From Pirellulaceae bacterium (lineage in GTDB: Bacteria > Planctomycetota > Planctomycetia > Pirellulales > Pirellulaceae): a DNA stretch of 64,000 bases. The notes under the pieces were generated by a model. That model saw only the letters and a list, made by a program, of their open reading frames with translations. It was not told the DNA's origin and did no database searches. The stretch's first letter is position 1, and each line of letters begins with the position of its first letter. Made by a program: the position numbers and the translations under genes. Shown in pieces: positions 18,701-26,223 of this stretch. The stretch spans positions 62,001-126,000 of the forward strand of contig JAGYIQ010000005.1 of assembly GCA_018402565.1 (NCBI GenBank), given 5' to 3'.

Positions 18701-20342
18701 CCCCCTGGAACGGTTGTTGGCGGAGTGCCCCGCGGCGGTTGGGCGGCTGCAGGCGTTGTACGCCTTGGCTGGGCAGGGGGTCCTGTCAGCGGACAGTCTG
18801 CGGCTGGCACTCGTCGATCCGCATCCGCAGGTCCGGCGGCATGCCGTGTTGTTGAGCGAGCGGTACTGGGCCGATGCCACAGCCGCAATCAACCGAGCGA
18901 CGGAGACCGAGCGAAATACGGGCGAGCTGCCGGAGTTGCTGCTGGCATGTCTGGCATTGGCCGACGATCCCGACCCGGAAGTTCGCTGCCAATTGGCCTT
19001 TTCGCTCGGCGAGATGGGGGAGGCCGAGGACCGCGGGGCGGTGCAGGCAGCCCTGTGGCAAATTGCCCGGCGAGCGGCCGATGATCGCTGGGTGCAGACC
19101 GCAGTACTGAGTTCGCTGGGCCAGCGAACCGGGGAGTTTCTGACTCGGGTGCTGGCGTCGTCCGAGGACGGCGGGCTGCCGTCGGATTGGTCCGTGCGGC
19201 TGGTGGATCTGGTGGTGGCCGAGGGGGATGCAGAGCGGATGCAACAGCTGCTGGACAGGCTGCGTGAGTCGTCGGACGCGGCCGATGCGGCTTGGTTGCC
19301 GGTGGTCCAGCCGCTGTGGCAAGTGGTGAGGGGCTCGGCGGGGGTGGCAGCCAGCGACCAGACGGCCAGCAGCCAGACGGCCAGTAACTGGGCGTCGACG
19401 ACCGTGTGGCTGGAGCAGCTGGAGCGAGCGGCGATCGAACAAGCGGAGGCGGTCGTGCGTGAATTCTCGGCCGACGAGACGGGGGAGCAGCCGTCCGAGG
19501 GGCAACGGGAGCGGCTGCTGGAGGCCATGGAGCGATTGGTTTGGGTCGACGCCGATTTGGCGCTACCGACCTTGTTGCCGAAGTTGTCGCCCGGGTTTCC
19601 CTTGGAGGTGCAACTGGCCGTGATCCAGTGCCTGGTTCGGTTCCGTGATCCGCGAATTGTATCGGCTTATCTGGAGGAGTGGCCCAGCTTCAGTCCGCGG
19701 GTGCGGGCGGCGGTCTTGGAGGCCCTGTTCGCCGAACCTCGGAGCGTGGCTGCCACCTTTGCGGCGGTCCGAGACGGCCGATTGCCGGCGGCCGAATTGC
19801 CGCTGGAGCGACTGCGGGCGGTCGCCAGTCACGGGGCGGCTGAGCTGCGGGAGGAGGCTGAGGCTTTGATGGCAGCGCGGGGGCGCGGCGATTTGGAGGA
19901 ACTGATTGACCGTTACCGGCAGCGACTGGGAGCGGGTGGGGATCGGGCTCGCGGGCAAGCCCTGTTTCGCGACCATTGCGCGGGTTGCCACCGGTTGGAC
20001 GGTTACGGCCACGAATTGGGGCCGTCGTTGGCTGGGACCATGCACAAAGGTGCCGATTTCATCTTGGTGCATGTTTTGGATCCTAATCGCGAAGTCAACC
20101 CGCTGTACTTCAACTACGTGGCGTTATTGGAGGACGGTCGGACCACAACCGGGCTGATTGTGGAGGAAAACGCCGCTCGCCTGACCTTGCAGCGGGCCGA
20201 TGGCGCTCGGGAGACGTTGCGACGAAGCGAAATACAGGAACTACGCAACACGGGGCGATCGTTGATGCCGGAGGGCTTGGAAAAGTCGCTGGATCCTGTT
20301 CAAATGCAGGACCTGTTGTGGTACTTGCTGGGCACCCGGTAG
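15717..20342 (+). CDS. Giant fusion: ceramidase-like domain, beta-propeller, HEAT repeats and c-heme domain
   Basis: The protein has 1541 residues from the ATG at 15717 (GGAG eight bases upstream), although the frame is open earlier. It has a membrane/signal segment at ~35-75 and should be outside the cytoplasm. Residues ~80-540 resemble the neutral/alkaline ceramidase fold seen in planctomycetes (ATPGVGMWM, VHSLHQHDAPRF, FNGAGGNLGAG, MPGELFVEYQL). Residues ~549-940 are a PVC-type membrane-bound dehydrogenase propeller (QWDERGDLYVCEMRGY, DLDGDGLYD, RWGLDNRLHLA). Residues ~960-1390 are HEAT-like helices. The end (~1410-1541) is a cytochrome c-like domain with CAGCH (~1420) and a C-terminal MPEGLEKSLDPVQMQDLLWYL. 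The substrate is unknown. The propeller-HEAT-heme order is well known in Planctomycetes; the extra N-terminal hydrolase-like part on the same chain is noteworthy. Confidence 0.82.
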   Translation: MTRSNALRIGRSEPTVAGAAALRQRTTARRWGTSGGPRYYFSQWLSICILNCVGLATLTPAAVCPAAVCPPAVILVPATDTAATPNSLPGAVDQAAEPGVRLATFDIDATPGVGMWMAYDPVRRVEELGLRCRGIVLLGAGDPIVLCAVDWIGIGNEGHDRFREVLAAAAGTDPSRVAVHSLHQHDAPRFDASAERLLIEAGVSDLGFYQSGLARDVLQRLSVAVQQSLAAAVPIQSFGYGVARVREVASNRRLLGPDGKVRATRFTATRDPALRAEPEGVIDPELTSLIFYHNEQPAAVLSYYACHPQSYYRTGVPSPDFPGIARFMQSQDVPSALHVHFNGAGGNLGAGKYNDGSPSNRLVLAGRVAQGMREAREGAERLPLTPELIGWQVEPVHLPVAEHLDGVALRRKLPQWKPTDFFGSPDRLAFWLRAQSGQAIELSCLRVGPVRVLHMPGELFVEYQLAAKALRPDLTVAMAAYGDYAPGYIGTARAYEEGGYETEPRSSNVGPGAEAVLMAGMERLLADEPVAPDYGAQLPRIAPLEPARALDSFVVADGFSLQQTAAEPLVSSPVAMQWDERGDLYVCEMRGYSERRDERLSRITRLRDLDGDGLYDQSQVFVDQLAWPTALFPYDGGWYVVDAPDVWYLKDTNGDGAADQREVVLTGLGTGNVQGLANSFRWGLDNRLHLACSSNGGRVYRPQDGPDSAVELRGSDLALDPRSGQWSLTAGAAQHGMAFDDWGRKFVCSNSDHLQQVLYEPRYAARQPRLVPAPVRISIAADGPQAEVFRISPVEPWRILRTRLRVSGVVGGPIEGGGRAAGYFTGATGVNIYRGDAYPDDWRDPSGQQMVAVVGDVGGNLIHRKRLQRAGVAMVGRRMDEASEWVASRDIWFRPAQFENGPDGTLHVIDVYREVIEHPHSLPADIKRHLDLDSGRDRGRLYRILPPGFQSRPAPDLGQLTALEWVETLGHANAWHRETAARLLYQHPDQTQLRGPLERLLAECPAAVGRLQALYALAGQGVLSADSLRLALVDPHPQVRRHAVLLSERYWADATAAINRATETERNTGELPELLLACLALADDPDPEVRCQLAFSLGEMGEAEDRGAVQAALWQIARRAADDRWVQTAVLSSLGQRTGEFLTRVLASSEDGGLPSDWSVRLVDLVVAEGDAERMQQLLDRLRESSDAADAAWLPVVQPLWQVVRGSAGVAASDQTASSQTASNWASTTVWLEQLERAAIEQAEAVVREFSADETGEQPSEGQRERLLEAMERLVWVDADLALPTLLPKLSPGFPLEVQLAVIQCLVRFRDPRIVSAYLEEWPSFSPRVRAAVLEALFAEPRSVAATFAAVRDGRLPAAELPLERLRAVASHGAAELREEAEALMAARGRGDLEELIDRYRQRLGAGGDRARGQALFRDHCAGCHRLDGYGHELGPSLAGTMHKGADFILVHVLDPNREVNPLYFNYVALLEDGRTTTGLIVEENAARLTLQRADGARETLRRSEIQELRNTGRSLMPEGLEKSLDPVQMQDLLWYLLGTR

Positions 20343-20346
20343 CCAA

Positions 20347-20367
20347 AATGGCGAAAAAATCGCCATT
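20347..20367 (+). terminator. Perfect 8-bp hairpin after the heme-protein gene
   Basis: AATGGCGA, five A, TCGCCATT starts 4 bases after the stop codon at 20342. There is no T-run after it, so it is at best a weak or factor-assisted terminator or an mRNA 3'-end stabiliser. Confidence 0.4.
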
Positions 20368-20530
20368 CCCCGGAGGAGCTCGCCACAACGGCTTGTCAAA
20401 CTAGCCTGAGATGGTGCACCATAGGGCCCGGAGTGCGAGACCTATTCGGTGCCGCTTTGGCACTAATCAATTTTCGGCTAGTCAATTGCGGGCTGGTCAA
20501 TGGCGGGCTGGTCTCTTTCGGAACCTATTA

Positions 20531-21019
20531 ATGGGTACAAAAACGGTAGCGCGTGGCATCACACGATTTGACATCAAGGAACGCAGCACCCATGGCTATA
20601 TGGTCAGAATTACACGACAGGGAAATAAACATCAGAAGTTTTTCGCCGATACCAAATGGGGCGGCAAGCGAGCGGCCCTGACGGCAGCCAAGGAGCAATT
20701 GGCCCAGTGGGAGCAGGAGCTGCCCGAATTGACCTCTGCCAGAGACCGCCTGACGGTGCGGAATCAAAGTGGCCAAGTTGGGGTCTATTTAGCAGTTTCC
20801 CGCGACTCGCAGGGTCAAGAGCACGAAGCCTACTGCGGTTGTTGGACCGATGCTGCGGGTCAGCGTCGCAAGGTCAGCTTCTCGGTGAAGAAGTTCGGTA
20901 AGCGACGGGCCTGGGCCTTGGCCTGCTTGGCGCGGGAACTCGAACAGCAGGATCGTGACGAGGTCCTGGTGGCCTACGAGCAACAGCAAGAGCAGCAGTC
21001 CCCGCGGCGGAAGAAATGA
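20531..21019 (+). CDS. AP2-like DNA-binding protein with two AP2-type repeats
   Basis: The protein has 162 residues, starting at ATG 20531. Two AP2/ERF-like modules are visible. The first (~8-55) has GITRFDIKERSTHGYMVRI, FFADTKWGGKRAALTAAKE. The second (~85-135) has VGVYLAVSRD, RKVSFSVKKFGKRRAWALACLARE. In each, three strands precede an Ala-rich helix, the AP2 plan. AP2 domains bind DNA in plants and also occur in phage homing proteins and in planctomycete chromosomal families. The tail is Gln/Arg-rich. The stop codon overlaps the queE start by 4 bases (ATGA), so translation of the two is coupled. DNA binding is inferred from fold only. Confidence 0.7.
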   Translation: MGTKTVARGITRFDIKERSTHGYMVRITRQGNKHQKFFADTKWGGKRAALTAAKEQLAQWEQELPELTSARDRLTVRNQSGQVGVYLAVSRDSQGQEHEAYCGCWTDAAGQRRKVSFSVKKFGKRRAWALACLARELEQQDRDEVLVAYEQQQEQQSPRRKK

Positions 21020-21702
21020 ACATCTCGGAGATTTACGCCAGCCGGCAGGGCGAGGGCCAGTTGACGGGGACACCCAGCAGCTTCATTCGCGTGGCTGGCT
21101 GCAACCTCCGCTGTTGGTTCTGCGACACACCGTATGCCTCCTGGCGTCCCGAGGGTGAAGATCGCTCGGTGGAGGAGGTGGTGACGGCGGTGCTGGCTCA
21201 TCAACTGGATCATGTCGTGATCACCGGTGGCGAGCCGATGTTGTTCTCCGAGATGATCCCGCTGACGCAGCAGCTGCATCGGCTGGGCAAGCACATCACG
21301 ATCGAGACCGCCGGGACGCTGTTGCTGCCGGTGACCTGCGATCTGATGAGCATCAGTCCGAAGTTATCGAATTCCGACCCCAGCTTCGAGTTGGCGGGCA
21401 AGTGGCGGCAGCGGCACCAACGGGACCGCTGTCGTCCGGATGTGCTGCTGCAGCTCTTGAGCCAGTACGCCTGCCAACTGAAATTTGTGGTGGATTCGCC
21501 GGACGATCTGCTGGAAATCGAGTCCTTTGTCGGTCAATTTGACTTTCTGCAACCGCAACAGGTGTGGCTGATGCCGCAGGGGACCGAGCAGGCAACGCTC
21601 CGCGATCGCGAGCAATGGCTCGACAGTGCCTGCCAGCAGCGTGGCTGGCACTTGTGCTCCCGTCGACATATCGAATGGTTCGGTTACCAGCGGGGCGTCT
21701 AA
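21016..21702 (+). CDS. queE: 7-carboxy-7-deazaguanine synthase QueE
   Basis: The protein has 228 residues. This radical-SAM enzyme converts 6-carboxytetrahydropterin to 7-carboxy-7-deazaguanine for queuosine tRNA modification. The N-terminus EIYASRQGEGQLTGTPSSFIR and the cluster motif GCNLRCWFCDTPY (Cys29, Cys33, Cys36) are diagnostic. ITGGEP is the SAM-binding strand, and WLMPQG near the end fits. It overlaps the AP2-like gene by 4 bases. No other que gene is present in the window. Confidence 0.94.
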   Translation: MNISEIYASRQGEGQLTGTPSSFIRVAGCNLRCWFCDTPYASWRPEGEDRSVEEVVTAVLAHQLDHVVITGGEPMLFSEMIPLTQQLHRLGKHITIETAGTLLLPVTCDLMSISPKLSNSDPSFELAGKWRQRHQRDRCRPDVLLQLLSQYACQLKFVVDSPDDLLEIESFVGQFDFLQPQQVWLMPQGTEQATLRDREQWLDSACQQRGWHLCSRRHIEWFGYQRGV

Positions 21703-21711
21703 GTCGAACGG

Positions 21712-21830
21712 CGTGACGGGCAGGCCGAACGGCGGGGCGGCTAGTCCGAACGGCGGGGCAGGCTAGTCCGAACGGCGGGGCAGGCTAGCCCGAACGGCGT
21801 GGCGGCTAGCCCGAACGGCGTGGCGTTTGC
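21712..21830. repeat. Tandem repeat of about 21-23 bp (CCGAACGGCGGGGC)
   Basis: Five to six units of the type CGAACGGCGGGGCAGGCTAGTC stand between queE and the HPPD gene. Unit length varies between 21 and 23 bp. Confidence 0.75.
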
Positions 21831-21945
21831 CCTTGCGCGGCACTTGAGGCCAACGCCCTGCCCTTGCCAATCGCGGCTGAGGTGCTTTAATGTAGGGAGT
21901 CGCGGCGGCGCCCGCTGTTAGTTTTGCTTGAATTGGAGAGCGACC

Positions 21946-23157
21946 ATGGCTGAAACCACCCCCAACTATTCGCCAGACACTAGTTATTCGCACGAGACAG
22001 ACCGCTCGAGCGACCCGCGGCACTCGCGGGATCCGTTGCGTTTCATCGACGTGGACCACGTGCAGTTTTACGTGGGCAATGCCAAACAGGCGGCCTTCTT
22101 CTACGCGTTCTGTTTCGGATTTGAGATCGAGCAGGTCTCCGACTTGACGACCGGCAGTCGCGAGGTGGCCTCGTATTTGCTGACCCAAGGCAACATCCGG
22201 CTGTTGTTGACCAGCGGCCTGACGGAGCAGCACCCCGCCAGCCAGGAGGTGGCTCGGTACGGCGACGGGATCAAGGACGTGGCCTTTACGGTGGACGATG
22301 CCGTGGCAGCTTACGAGCAGGCTTTGGCCAATGGTGCCCAATCCGCCTACGAACCCCGCGAGGTCTCGGACGAGCACGGCACGGTGGTCTCGGCTGGGAT
22401 CCATTCCTTCGGCCGCTTGGTCCATTCCTTCGTGTCGCGAACTGGCCAGTACACCTTGGACAAGGTCAAGCACTTTGGTTTGTTTGCGCCGCAATTCAAG
22501 AAGATGGGACAGTTGAGCATCAATGATTACAACCGAGCCAATCCCTGCGGCCTGTTCTACGTGGATCACTGCGTCGGCAACGTCGAGATGGGCAAGATGA
22601 ACGACTGGGTGGCCTGGTACGAGAACGTTCTGCAATTCAAGCTATTTAAGCATTTTGACGATAGCGACATCTCGACTGAGTACTCCGCCCTGATGTCCAA
22701 AGTCATGGCCTCGGGCCGCGAATTGATCAAGATCCCCATCAACGAGCCGGCCGAGGGCTTGCGGAAGAGCCAGATTCAAGAGTACTTGGATTGGCACGAT
22801 CAAACACCCGGCATCCAGCACTTGGCGCTGTTGACCAGCGACGCGATTGACTCGGTGGCCCAACTGCGGCAACGAGGTGTCGACTTCTTGGAAATCCCCG
22901 AAGCGTACTACGATCACGTGTGGGAGCGAGTGGGCGAAATCCGCGAGGACACCGACCGCGTCCGCGACCTGCGACTGTTGGCCGACCGCGATGACCAAGG
23001 GTACTTGTTGCAGATCTTTACCAAACCCCTGCAGGATCGCCCGACTTTGTTCTTCGAGATCATTTGCCGTCGCGGCAGCCAATCGTTTGGCAAGGGCAAC
23101 TTCAAGGCCCTGTTTGAGTCGTTGGAGATCGAGCAAGAACGCCGCGGCAACTTGTAA
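21946..23157 (+). CDS. hppD: 4-hydroxyphenylpyruvate dioxygenase
   Basis: The protein has 403 residues from ATG 21946 (GGAGAG nine bases before; an upstream in-frame TTG is less likely). It converts 4-hydroxyphenylpyruvate to homogentisate in tyrosine breakdown. Two vicinal-oxygen-chelate halves are visible. The N-terminal one has DVDHVQFYVGNAKQAAFFY. The C-terminal one has YVDHCVGNVEMGKMNDWV, the Fe ligands in VDH, GIQHLAL and TLFFEII, and the closing helix segment GSQSFGKGNFKALFESLE. Length is typical (350-400). No homogentisate dioxygenase gene is adjacent. Confidence 0.93.
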   Translation: MAETTPNYSPDTSYSHETDRSSDPRHSRDPLRFIDVDHVQFYVGNAKQAAFFYAFCFGFEIEQVSDLTTGSREVASYLLTQGNIRLLLTSGLTEQHPASQEVARYGDGIKDVAFTVDDAVAAYEQALANGAQSAYEPREVSDEHGTVVSAGIHSFGRLVHSFVSRTGQYTLDKVKHFGLFAPQFKKMGQLSINDYNRANPCGLFYVDHCVGNVEMGKMNDWVAWYENVLQFKLFKHFDDSDISTEYSALMSKVMASGRELIKIPINEPAEGLRKSQIQEYLDWHDQTPGIQHLALLTSDAIDSVAQLRQRGVDFLEIPEAYYDHVWERVGEIREDTDRVRDLRLLADRDDQGYLLQIFTKPLQDRPTLFFEIICRRGSQSFGKGNFKALFESLEIEQERRGNL

Positions 23158-23184
23158 CGCCGAACGCACAGCAAAACAGGCGTC

Positions 23185-23459
23185 TGGCGGACGGCACTCG
23201 GAGAGTGCCTGCTACCTTCCCCACCCCCGCACGTCTTCATGCACGAATGTCTTACCAAGCTGCCACCAGCAGAGGGCTGCTGGTCTACAGACTGTCCCTA
23301 TTCCTCTGTCCACATTCCTCTGTCTGTTCCTGAACTTCAGACCTTTGGCGGACGGCACTCGGAGAGTGCCTGCTACCTTCCCCACCCCCGCACGTCTTCA
23401 TGCACGAATGTCTTACCAAGCTGCCACCAGCAGAGGGCTGCTGGTCTACAGACTGTCCC
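23185..23459. repeat. 114-bp direct duplication carrying a palindrome
   Basis: The segment 23185-23298 recurs at 23346-23459 with the same length. Each copy carries the perfect hairpin GGCACTC, GGA, GAGTGCC near its left end. Between the copies lies a short piece containing degenerate 14-bp units like those of the following array, so the pair probably arose by tandem duplication of hairpin plus array. Confidence 0.85.
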
Positions 23460-23585
23460 ACATTCCTCTGTCCCTATTCCTCTGTCCCCATTCCTCTGTC
23501 CCCATTCCTCTGTCCCCATTCCTCTGTCCCCATTCCTCTGTCCCCATTCCTCTGTCCCCATTCCTCTGTCCCCATTCCTCTGTCC
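23460..23585. repeat. 14-bp tandem array ATTCCTCTGTCCCC
   Basis: About nine units of 14 bp end directly at the stop codon of the minus-strand gene at 23586. The unit is twice seven bases, like that at 30139-30300. Confidence 0.88.
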
Positions 23586-24644
23586 TTACAGCCGCCGGAC
23601 TTCCACTTGGGTTTGGGTCGAAATGGTGGTTTTGATCTTGGCATCGCTGTACGCCTTTTCGGTCACGATCAAAGTCTTGGCGGCGGCTTGGCGGACATAG
23701 CCGGCTTGGACATCGAACACGATCCGGCCGCCGCTGTCCTGTTGAGCGATACGGGGCCACTTCTTGGAAATGGGATCGAAGTCGAAAGGCGCGGGAGCGT
23801 TCTTGGGCGGGTTGGGATCCCGCGCGGGGCTGGCCTCGGGGTCATCGGGGCGTGTGGCACCGAGGAGATACTGTTCGGGGAAGGTCAGGTCGCTGGTGAA
23901 ATTCACATCCACCGTCGGGTTGGGCTCGCTCCAGGGCCCCAGGGAATACCGGGTGGTCTGGGTCAGCGGCACGCCGGCGGCGACTTCGTAGGTTCGGCGG
24001 TCCTCCCACAGGGCGGTCGGCGTGGCCGGCAATGGCGTGAGGAACCCGGCCAACAGCTGCTGGATGCCGTTGGCGGTCACTGCCTCGCGCAGCGGTCGGG
24101 TTTCTGGGGTGGCTTGCAGGTGGGCTTGCAGCTCGGGGGACAGTTCGACCGCAGTGACTCGGCCCTGCAGATCCATCTGCAAGCGAATCGGTTGATCGAT
24201 CAGCGGATTCAGCCGGCCCAGCAACCCGCGGAGCAGGGTCGCGGCGCGGCCGGAGCCGATCTGGGGTGTCTGGGGATTGGTGGACGCCGAGACCTTGCCG
24301 GCGGCGGCCCCCACTTCCAGATCGATTTCCTGGTAGCGGAGTTCGGACTCGAAGCCCTGCTCGGTGACGGCCAAAATCTCCCACCGCAGGATCAGGCGTT
24401 TGGCCTCGGGTTGCAGCGTCTTGTTGCCCGCCACGTCGATCTCGGTGGTCGAGTTCTGCGTGATCACAAACTCGTAGGCCTGCCCGGCCTGGAACTTCCA
24501 CTGCAAAGACGGCAGGGGTTCTTCCGCACGAGCCACGTTTGCGGCCGAGAAAAACACGCAGAATACCGCCAGCAGGCAGGTGTTCCGCCAGCCGAACGAC
24601 TGGGGAGCGGGAGCGGGAGCGTTGGCAGGAGCGGGGGTGAGCAT
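23586..24644 (-). CDS. Exported hypothetical protein (possibly DUF6263-like)
   Basis: The protein has 352 residues. The ATG at 24644 is favoured by GAGGAAGG five bases upstream. A signal peptide follows a short N-terminal extension rich in Pro/Ala (NTCLLAVFCVFFSAANVARA, cleavage near ARA-EE). The mature part begins LQWKFQAGQAYEFVITQNS and is rich in beta strands, with LRYQEIDLEVG and GRVTAVELSPEL. This start is reminiscent of DUF6263 proteins, but that is recollection and not a search. It is divergent from the hom operon with 177 bp between. Function unknown. Confidence 0.7.
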   Translation of the reverse strand: MLTPAPANAPAPAPQSFGWRNTCLLAVFCVFFSAANVARAEEPLPSLQWKFQAGQAYEFVITQNSTTEIDVAGNKTLQPEAKRLILRWEILAVTEQGFESELRYQEIDLEVGAAAGKVSASTNPQTPQIGSGRAATLLRGLLGRLNPLIDQPIRLQMDLQGRVTAVELSPELQAHLQATPETRPLREAVTANGIQQLLAGFLTPLPATPTALWEDRRTYEVAAGVPLTQTTRYSLGPWSEPNPTVDVNFTSDLTFPEQYLLGATRPDDPEASPARDPNPPKNAPAPFDFDPISKKWPRIAQQDSGGRIVFDVQAGYVRQAAAKTLIVTEKAYSDAKIKTTISTQTQVEVRRL

Positions 24645-24821
24645 GGGAACCTTCCTCAAAACAATCGCCAGGGCGTGCGGTGTTGCAACCGGCAGCTGGA
24701 AAAACGCCGCCGTTGCCTCGCATGCACAGTGTAGATCATGTGCCCAGCGTCCGCAGGCGGGGCGGCTGTATCTTGTCTGTAAGTTGGGGTGACCTTGTCC
24801 GAAGTGGAGGCCGGATTTACG

Positions 24822-26147
24822 ATGGCCGCCATGGAGAAATCACTGGTTGCATTGGTGGGAATGGGGACCGTAGGAACCGGCGTCGCACGGTTGTTACTGG
24901 ATCACGGGGATCGTACGGCCCGACACGCCGGCCGCACGCTGTGGGTCCAGCACGTCGTGGTCAAGCACCCGGACAAACCGCGGGACGCGGACATGCCGCA
25001 GGGCGTGATCACCGACGATTTGCAGCGTTTGCTGCAGGATCCGCAAGTCAAAGTGGTCGCCCACCTGATCGGCGGTCTGGAGCCGGCTCGCACGATCATG
25101 CTGCAACTGTTGGAGAGCGGCAAGGACGTGGTCACGGCCAACAAGGCCTTGTTGGCCGAGCATGGTCCGGAGCTGTTTGATCGGGCGCGTGACTTGGGAC
25201 GCACGATCGCCTTTGAGGCGTCGGTGGCCGGCGGGATCCCGATCATCGCCAACATCAGCCAATGCCTGGCGGCCAACCAGGTCTTGTCGCTGGAGGGGAT
25301 CCTCAACGGGACCAGCAACTTCATCATCACGAACATGCAGGAGCAGGGCGTCAGCTACGACCAGGCCCTCCGTGAGGCGCAGCGGTTGGGGTACGCCGAG
25401 GCCGATCCGGCCTTCGACGTCGATGGCTCCGACGCCGCGCAAAAGTTGGCCATCTTGGCGCATCTGGCGTTTGGCGCCCGCGTGCACTGGCAGGAGATTC
25501 CCCGCCGCGGCATCGACGAAATCCAGGTCAACGACTTGCGTTACGCCAGCGACATGGGCTTCAGCTTGAAACTGTTGGCCATCGCTCGGCTCCGCGATGC
25601 TGGCTTGGAACTGCACGTCTCCCCGACGTTGGTTCCCAAGGGTACGCCGTTGGCGGAAGTCCGCAGCGCGTTCAACGCCATCAACGTGGTCGGCGATGCG
25701 GTGGGACCGGTGTTCTTTCACGGCCAAGGGGCGGGCCAAATGCCGACCGCCTCGGCCGTCGTGGCGGACATGATCGACGTGGCGGTTGGTCGCGCCGCCA
25801 TCACCTTCGCCAACTTGAAACTCTGGTCGCAGCAACCGCCGCGCGTCGACCTGAGCGACCATGCTCACACGCAGTCCAAGTACTACTTCCGCTTCGACGT
25901 TCTGGATCAACCGGGCGTGCTGGCGCAAATTGCTGGTATTTTGGGAAAACACCATATTTCCATCGCCTCGGTCCACCAGTACGATCGGGACAAAGACCAC
26001 GCCACCGGCACGGTGCCCTTGGTGATTGTCACTCATCGGGCGCAGGAGCAGCACACCAGCCAAGCGCAGCGGGAGATCCAACAACTGCAGGTGGTCAAGA
26101 CCACCGGAGAACGCCTGCGAATTCTCTCCGTTGAAGGCGGCAACTAG
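24822..26147 (+). CDS. hom: Homoserine dehydrogenase with C-terminal ACT domain
   Basis: The protein has 441 residues from ATG 24822 (another ATG at 24831 is possible; GGAGG lies upstream). It reduces aspartate semialdehyde to homoserine. The N-terminal NAD(P)-binding glycine loop ALVGMGTVGTGVARLL, the catalytic region VVTANKALLAEHG, the segment EGILNGTSNFII and YAEADPAFDVDGSDAAQKLAIL are all diagnostic. The last ~85 residues (YYFRFDVLDQPGVLAQIAGILGK) are an ACT domain for threonine feedback. It is the first gene of a run with the ApgM-like gene and lysC. Confidence 0.96.
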   Translation: MAAMEKSLVALVGMGTVGTGVARLLLDHGDRTARHAGRTLWVQHVVVKHPDKPRDADMPQGVITDDLQRLLQDPQVKVVAHLIGGLEPARTIMLQLLESGKDVVTANKALLAEHGPELFDRARDLGRTIAFEASVAGGIPIIANISQCLAANQVLSLEGILNGTSNFIITNMQEQGVSYDQALREAQRLGYAEADPAFDVDGSDAAQKLAILAHLAFGARVHWQEIPRRGIDEIQVNDLRYASDMGFSLKLLAIARLRDAGLELHVSPTLVPKGTPLAEVRSAFNAINVVGDAVGPVFFHGQGAGQMPTASAVVADMIDVAVGRAAITFANLKLWSQQPPRVDLSDHAHTQSKYYFRFDVLDQPGVLAQIAGILGKHHISIASVHQYDRDKDHATGTVPLVIVTHRAQEQHTSQAQREIQQLQVVKTTGERLRILSVEGGN

Positions 26148-26223
26148 GCGCTCTCGCAACCTCCTTTACATGGGTGGCCGAACCACCCGCCAGACAACGA
26201 CTGGCCCCCAGGATCCTTGAACC

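Noticed and set aside
23239-23700. A plus-strand frame through the 14-bp array
   Set aside because: A periodic translation of the repeat; the real gene here is on the minus strand and ends at 23586.
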